Of a stretch of 24,178 nt of DNA, positions 21,032-24,178 are shown piece by piece. The DNA comes from Aliicoccus sp041838435 (GTDB taxonomy: Bacteria; Bacillota; Bacilli; Staphylococcales; Salinicoccaceae), in assembly GCA_041838435.1 (NCBI GenBank), contig JBGYPO010000040.1:1-24178 (forward strand), in the 5' to 3' direction. The first letter of the stretch is position 1. Each line of letters starts with the position of its first letter. The notes beneath the pieces were generated by a model. It was given only the letters and a program-made list of their open reading frames with translations. It was not told the DNA's origin and searched no databases. A program made the translations under genes and the position numbers.

Positions 21032-21109
21032 ATGTTTAGACCTATGATTATTTGTAGGCTATGTTTATCTGCCCAAGTATTTTATAATGGGTTAATAAAC
21101 AATTTTTAA
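21032..21109 (+). CDS. possible 25-residue small ORF
   Basis: ATG at 21032 opens a 25-codon frame (starts MFRPMIICRLCLSAQ, ends NGLINNF) preceded by AAGGGAGC eleven bases upstream. It contains a CxxxC-like pair and is hydrophobic in the middle. It lies 61 bp before the Crp/Fnr regulator on the same strand. I recognise no family; it could be a leader peptide or chance. Confidence 0.2.
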   Translation: MFRPMIICRLCLSAQVFYNGLINNF

Positions 21110-21170
21110 TTTCGAAATTTTACACATCTTAGATTAAGCAAAGTGAGATTTTAAGAAAAGGTGATGGGGC

Positions 21171-21845
21171 ATGATACATAAAGAATTGTCACGATTTGAG
21201 ATATTCGCTTCATTAAATATAGATGAGTTACACGAGGTTGCATTTATCACAGATAAAATAAAAGTATCAAGAGGATCGCATGTATTTTATCACGGTGATA
21301 ATATGGAAAAGTTGTTTTTCGTACATTCTGGTACGGTTAAAATTTATCGGACGGATGCCGAAGGTAATGAACAAATCGTCAACTTTTTTCAAAAGGGAGA
21401 AATGTTTCCACACCACGGTCTATTCCGTACGGATACGTATCCTGCAAATGCAATGGTCTTTCAAGATGCGTCATTGCTTGTCATTCACAAGGCAGATTTT
21501 GAACACTTGTTGATGAAGAATGACCGAATTGCGCTTAAAATGTTCCACTATTTAGGCAATGTCATCTTAGATTTGCATAAACGCCTTCAAGAAAAATTAT
21601 TGTCGAGTACGGATCAGCAGCTGCTTTCGTTATTAAAACGTTTGATGATTTCAAATGGCATTGAAATAAGTCCAGATGAAACAAAAATTAATTTGAAAAT
21701 GACTAAGCAAGAAATAGGCAGCATGGTTGGCATGACACGTGAGACGGTTAGCCGTAATGTTTCTAGATTTAAAAAACTTCATATATTATATGAAGATAAT
21801 GGATATATCATCATTCGAGATAAAATACTCAAGGAGTATTTATAA
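21171..21845 (+). CDS. Crp/Fnr family transcriptional regulator
   Basis: A 224-residue regulator. The N-terminal cyclic-nucleotide-binding-type beta barrel covers about 10-115 (MEKLFFVHSGTVKIYRTDAEGNEQIV is its core), the dimer helix about 118-150, and the winged HTH about 150-222, where MTKQEIGSMVGMTRETVSRNVSRFKK (177-202) is the recognition helix region with the family's ETVSR. There is no cysteine anywhere, so it is not an Fe-S Fnr. A His pair (GEMFPHHGLF, 78-85) in the sensor domain could contact a cofactor. It converges on the haem-copper enzyme operon. If that enzyme is a nitric oxide reductase, a DNR/NnrR-like NO or respiratory role is attractive, but this is inference. AAAAGGTGATG precedes the ATG. 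Confidence 0.9.
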   Translation: MIHKELSRFEIFASLNIDELHEVAFITDKIKVSRGSHVFYHGDNMEKLFFVHSGTVKIYRTDAEGNEQIVNFFQKGEMFPHHGLFRTDTYPANAMVFQDASLLVIHKADFEHLLMKNDRIALKMFHYLGNVILDLHKRLQEKLLSSTDQQLLSLLKRLMISNGIEISPDETKINLKMTKQEIGSMVGMTRETVSRNVSRFKKLHILYEDNGYIIIRDKILKEYL

Positions 21846-21852
21846 AAAGTAG

Positions 21853-21889
21853 GGCCAACGGTTATAGGGAAACCGTTGGTCTTATTTTA
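21853..21889. terminator. bidirectional terminator between the Crp/Fnr gene and the oxidase operon
   Basis: GGCCAACGGTT (21853-21863) pairs with AACCGTTGGTC (21871-21881) with one G.T, loop 7 nt. On + it is followed by TTATTTTA; on - by CTACTTTTT, so it can serve both convergent units. Confidence 0.85.
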
Positions 21890-21898
21890 GGAGATGAC

Positions 21899-22477
21899 TT
21901 AAATTGTGTTGTCGGATGGTTTATAGTATTGTGTTTGGTCGGTAAATGTAATAAGGAATATAAATCCTAATATACCAATACCAATTGCTATTAACCCGAG
22001 TCCGACACTTATCTGATCTGCCATTAAATAACTATTACATAATTGGGAGTCAGAAAATGTGTATGCTAAACCTGTAATACTAAACACTGCAGCTGTGATA
22101 AACATAAATACGAAACGTGCAGATATTTTTAATTTTGAAAAACTATCTCTTAATGTCACGCCGGCAAGCAGTGGTAAGGAGACGAATTTAAATAACTCGA
22201 CATACCATAACTCAAGCGCTTCATCCATGGCACGCGGCAGCATCCAATAGATAATGATTGTTAAAAATATAATCATGAAAGGTACACCATTGCGGTTATA
22301 CTTTTCAAAAAATCTTGGAAATTTATTCTTAAAAAATGGTGCGAGCAACAGCCCGGATAAAAACAGTAACATCATTTGCATATGCATGTGTAAGAACATA
22401 TAGGACTCAAATAATTCGCGCATAAACGGTATCGCTAAGAATAGAATCATCACGAGTCCGTAAATGGGTTGGCGCAT
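21899..22477 (-). CDS. polytopic membrane protein of the haem-copper enzyme operon (assembly or accessory factor)
   Basis: A 192-residue membrane protein with about six helices (roughly 5-22, 30-48, 66-84, 92-109, 120-141, 150-180). A His/Met-rich stretch LHMHMQMMLLFLSG (about 29-42) at the start of the second helix looks able to bind copper or haem, reminiscent of CtaG- or DUF1404-like proteins that accompany terminal oxidases; I cannot fix the family. Its ATG overlaps the SCO stop by one base (TAATG), so the two are coupled and probably work in the same process: delivering copper to, or stabilising, the enzyme encoded upstream. A bidirectional terminator ends the operon. Confidence 0.72.
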   Translation of the reverse strand: MRQPIYGLVMILFLAIPFMRELFESYMFLHMHMQMMLLFLSGLLLAPFFKNKFPRFFEKYNRNGVPFMIIFLTIIIYWMLPRAMDEALELWYVELFKFVSLPLLAGVTLRDSFSKLKISARFVFMFITAAVFSITGLAYTFSDSQLCNSYLMADQISVGLGLIAIGIGILGFIFLITFTDQTQYYKPSDNTI

Positions 22478-23097
22478 TATGAATCACCTGCTTCAATGGT
22501 TTCTACAATTGTTTGAACCGCTTCTTGTGGTTCACGATAACTCAGCGCATCGAGCAATTGACCGTCAGGTTTTATCAGATAAAAACTCGTATTATGTTGA
22601 AAATCAGCATCACCTTCAGGAATGACTGTCACACCATACATATCGAGTAAGGTGTCTAAATCGTCATCATCTGGCACACGTAGCATTCTCCAATATTCGC
22701 CATCCACATTAAAATAATCTGCATAGCGATTTAATACTTCTACAGTATCGCGCTCGGTATCAAAAGAAACACTTAGGAAAACAAGAACATCTTTATACTT
22801 CTCCATGTCCAATGTTTCAAACACTTCTTGCATATTTACTTCCATTTGAGGACACACTGTTGAACAGTTTGTATAAATAAATGTCATGAACATATATTTA
22901 CCTTCGAATTCATCAAAGTGATACGTTCTGTCTTGATTATCTTGAACTGTAATGTTTGGAATCTGAGGCGGTGCCTCGCGTAATTCATTTAAACGTTTAC
23001 CTTCAATTGTGAATGTTGTATAACCATCAGTGGCCAACATTAAAAACAGGAGGCCAAAGATGATTAGAATTGTCCGGTACAACCATTCTTTTTTCAT
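22477..23097 (-). CDS. SCO family copper chaperone / thiol-disulfide protein
   Basis: A 206-residue membrane-anchored thioredoxin-fold protein. One N-terminal helix (about 8-24) anchors it facing outward. The copper site is complete: CSTVC (C78, C82) and the distant His in FQHNTSFYL (H168). The family inserts copper into the CuA centre of oxidase subunit II or keeps its thiols reduced. Its place 25 bp after the subunit I gene and coupling to the membrane protein gene fit that task; it also implies that a CuA-bearing subunit II is encoded beyond the right edge, upstream in the operon. The ATG follows AGGAGGCAC. Confidence 0.93.
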   Translation of the reverse strand: MKKEWLYRTILIIFGLLFLMLATDGYTTFTIEGKRLNELREAPPQIPNITVQDNQDRTYHFDEFEGKYMFMTFIYTNCSTVCPQMEVNMQEVFETLDMEKYKDVLVFLSVSFDTERDTVEVLNRYADYFNVDGEYWRMLRVPDDDDLDTLLDMYGVTVIPEGDADFQHNTSFYLIKPDGQLLDALSYREPQEAVQTIVETIEAGDS

Positions 23098-23122
23098 CTA
23101 TGTGCCTCCTAGTATTATAATT

Positions 23123-24178
23123 TTACCAAGTGCGCCACATTGGCGAGCCTGGTGGTGCATTAATTACCATATCGACTATTGGATAACCGTAAGCCATCAC
23201 AATTAGAACCATAGCAAGTGCGAACCACATTGCCCAGTTTTCTGTCCACATCGGTGTCTTGTAAGCATCGCGTTCCTGTATTGTCTGCACATAAAATGGT
23301 GTGTGCCCCTTCTTAGCGAAGAACATCAGGTAATAAATACCCCCAACCACCATTATACCTGCAATCATCAGTACAAGTGTTCCAAGGCCGACGACGAGTA
23401 GTAAATCATTCCACTGAAGCGCATGCGCATGATCGCCATATGTTGTGTGTTGACTGCGGCGTGGCGTACCCATGAGACCAACGATAGACATTGATGCTGA
23501 CATTAAGAACATACCAATGACCCATGCCCATGTCTGCCATAGTGCGAACTTATGCATGCCTGGTGAGAACTCACGTCGTGCTAAGTGAGGTACTAACCAC
23601 CATGCGACACCAAAGAATGTTAAGACGACTGCAACACCAACTGTAACGTGGAAGTGCCCAACGACCCAAAATGTATTGTGTACAACCTGGTTTAACTGGT
23701 TGTTTGTTTGTGCAATACCACCAGCACCACCGAAGATAAAACCAATCATTGCAATCATAATTGTTAAGAACTTAGGATCGCGCCATGGTAATTTCACAAG
23801 CCATCCAAGCAAACCTTTACCACCGCGGCGACGTCCTGCACGCTCTAATGTTGCAAACATCGCGAAAGCTGTGAATAATGAAGGTACTGCGATTGCTAAA
23901 CTCATTGCTAAGTGACCATATTTCAGTGTTTCACTAAAACCAGGGTCAACAATTTGGTGGTGGAATCCACCAGGTACGTTTAATACCACAATAAGGATAA
24001 CAACAACTCTTGCTAAACTATCACTAAATATTTTTGTCCCAATAACTTTTGGTAAAATCAAGTACCAAGCTGAAATCGCTACTAAGTACCAAACGTTAAC
24101 CAGTGTATGTCCAAACCACCATAATAATGTACGGTCAAGTAAGACGTTGATACCAGATGTCCATTCAAGAACCCAGAA
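23123..24178 (-). CDS. B-type haem-copper enzyme subunit I (ba3 oxidase-like; probable nitric oxide reductase), C-terminal part
   Basis: The last 351 residues of a polytopic respiratory catalytic subunit; the frame continues past the right edge, so any internal Met start is artificial. The closest match I recall is Thermus ba3 oxidase: shared landmarks include GFHHQ (two CuB His), GGAGGIAQ, HNTFWVVGHFHVTVG (the two haem His) and the C-terminal PMWRTW. In helix VI, however, the usual GHPxVY reads GHTLVN: the CuB His (24107-24109) is present, but four residues on the Tyr that is cross-linked to it in oxidases is Asn (codon 24095-24097). Loss of this Tyr is typical of nitric oxide reductases derived from B-type oxidases (CuANOR/sNOR group, from memory). 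SCO downstream agrees with a CuA-containing enzyme. Confidence 0.85.
   Translation of the reverse strand, partial: FWVLEWTSGINVLLDRTLLWWFGHTLVNVWYLVAISAWYLILPKVIGTKIFSDSLARVVVILIVVLNVPGGFHHQIVDPGFSETLKYGHLAMSLAIAVPSLFTAFAMFATLERAGRRRGGKGLLGWLVKLPWRDPKFLTIMIAMIGFIFGGAGGIAQTNNQLNQVVHNTFWVVGHFHVTVGVAVVLTFFGVAWWLVPHLARREFSPGMHKFALWQTWAWVIGMFLMSASMSIVGLMGTPRRSQHTTYGDHAHALQWNDLLLVVGLGTLVLMIAGIMVVGGIYYLMFFAKKGHTPFYVQTIQERDAYKTPMWTENWAMWFALAMVLIVMAYGYPIVDMVINAPPGSPMWRTW

Noticed and set aside
24059..24061. Internal start of the haem-copper subunit at 24061
   Set aside because: The reading frame continues upstream to the window edge with clear family sequence (WWFGHTLVN), so the gene is simply cut.

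Overview
The window comes from a low-GC Gram-positive bacterium, most likely a member of the Staphylococcaceae near Salinicoccus, Jeotgalicoccus or Nosocomiicoccus. The support is AGGAGG-type ribosome binding sites, AT-rich intergenic DNA, Bacillales-type families (a Rieske/FAD oxidoreductase like YhfW, an NCS2 purine permease, Dps, an ABC-F ATPase), a Hol_Tox-type type I toxin and a B-type haem-copper oxidase operon. The genus is an inference. Both window edges cut genes.

Left part (1-6600): the start of an aldo/keto reductase, a FAD/Rieske oxidoreductase and a membrane protein on +, then a leftward operon of class I photolyase, S51-like peptidase and nitronate monooxygenase, then an NAD(P)-binding Rossmann protein. 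Middle (6600-12000): a first array of palindromic 51-nt repeats, a purine permease, a membrane-anchored serine hydrolase, a frameshifted Phd/YefM-like antitoxin remnant, a complete type I toxin-antitoxin locus (Hol_Tox peptide, leader peptide, convergent antisense RNA), and a GNAT/nucleotidyltransferase-like gene pair.

Right-middle (12000-16500): an ABC-F ATPase behind a long structured leader with small ORFs, overlapping a VOC protein; Dps with a SigB-like promoter; an FMN reductase/azoreductase with an MhqR-like operator between -35 and -10; a second, nine-unit array of the 51-nt repeats; tRNA-Val(GAC) and tRNA-Ser(GGA) converging on each other. Right part (16500-24178): a two-domain SDR protein, a GNAT, an iron-containing alcohol dehydrogenase, a VOC protein, YceI (again with an MhqR-like half operator), a Crp/Fnr regulator, and a leftward operon for a B-type haem-copper enzyme subunit I, an SCO copper chaperone and a membrane protein.

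Much of the content deals with redox, electrophile, copper or DNA-damage stress (azoreductase, YceI, Dps, photolyase, nitronate monooxygenase, Rieske enzyme). The most unusual items are: (1) two arrays of 34-nt dyads with 17-nt linkers in strict 51-nt register, in two sequence families and in two orientations; (2) a haem-copper subunit I in which the cross-linked active-site Tyr position is Asn, suggesting a nitric oxide reductase rather than an oxidase; (3) the type I toxin locus with a translated-leader design; (4) the ABC-F leader with mutually exclusive pairings.
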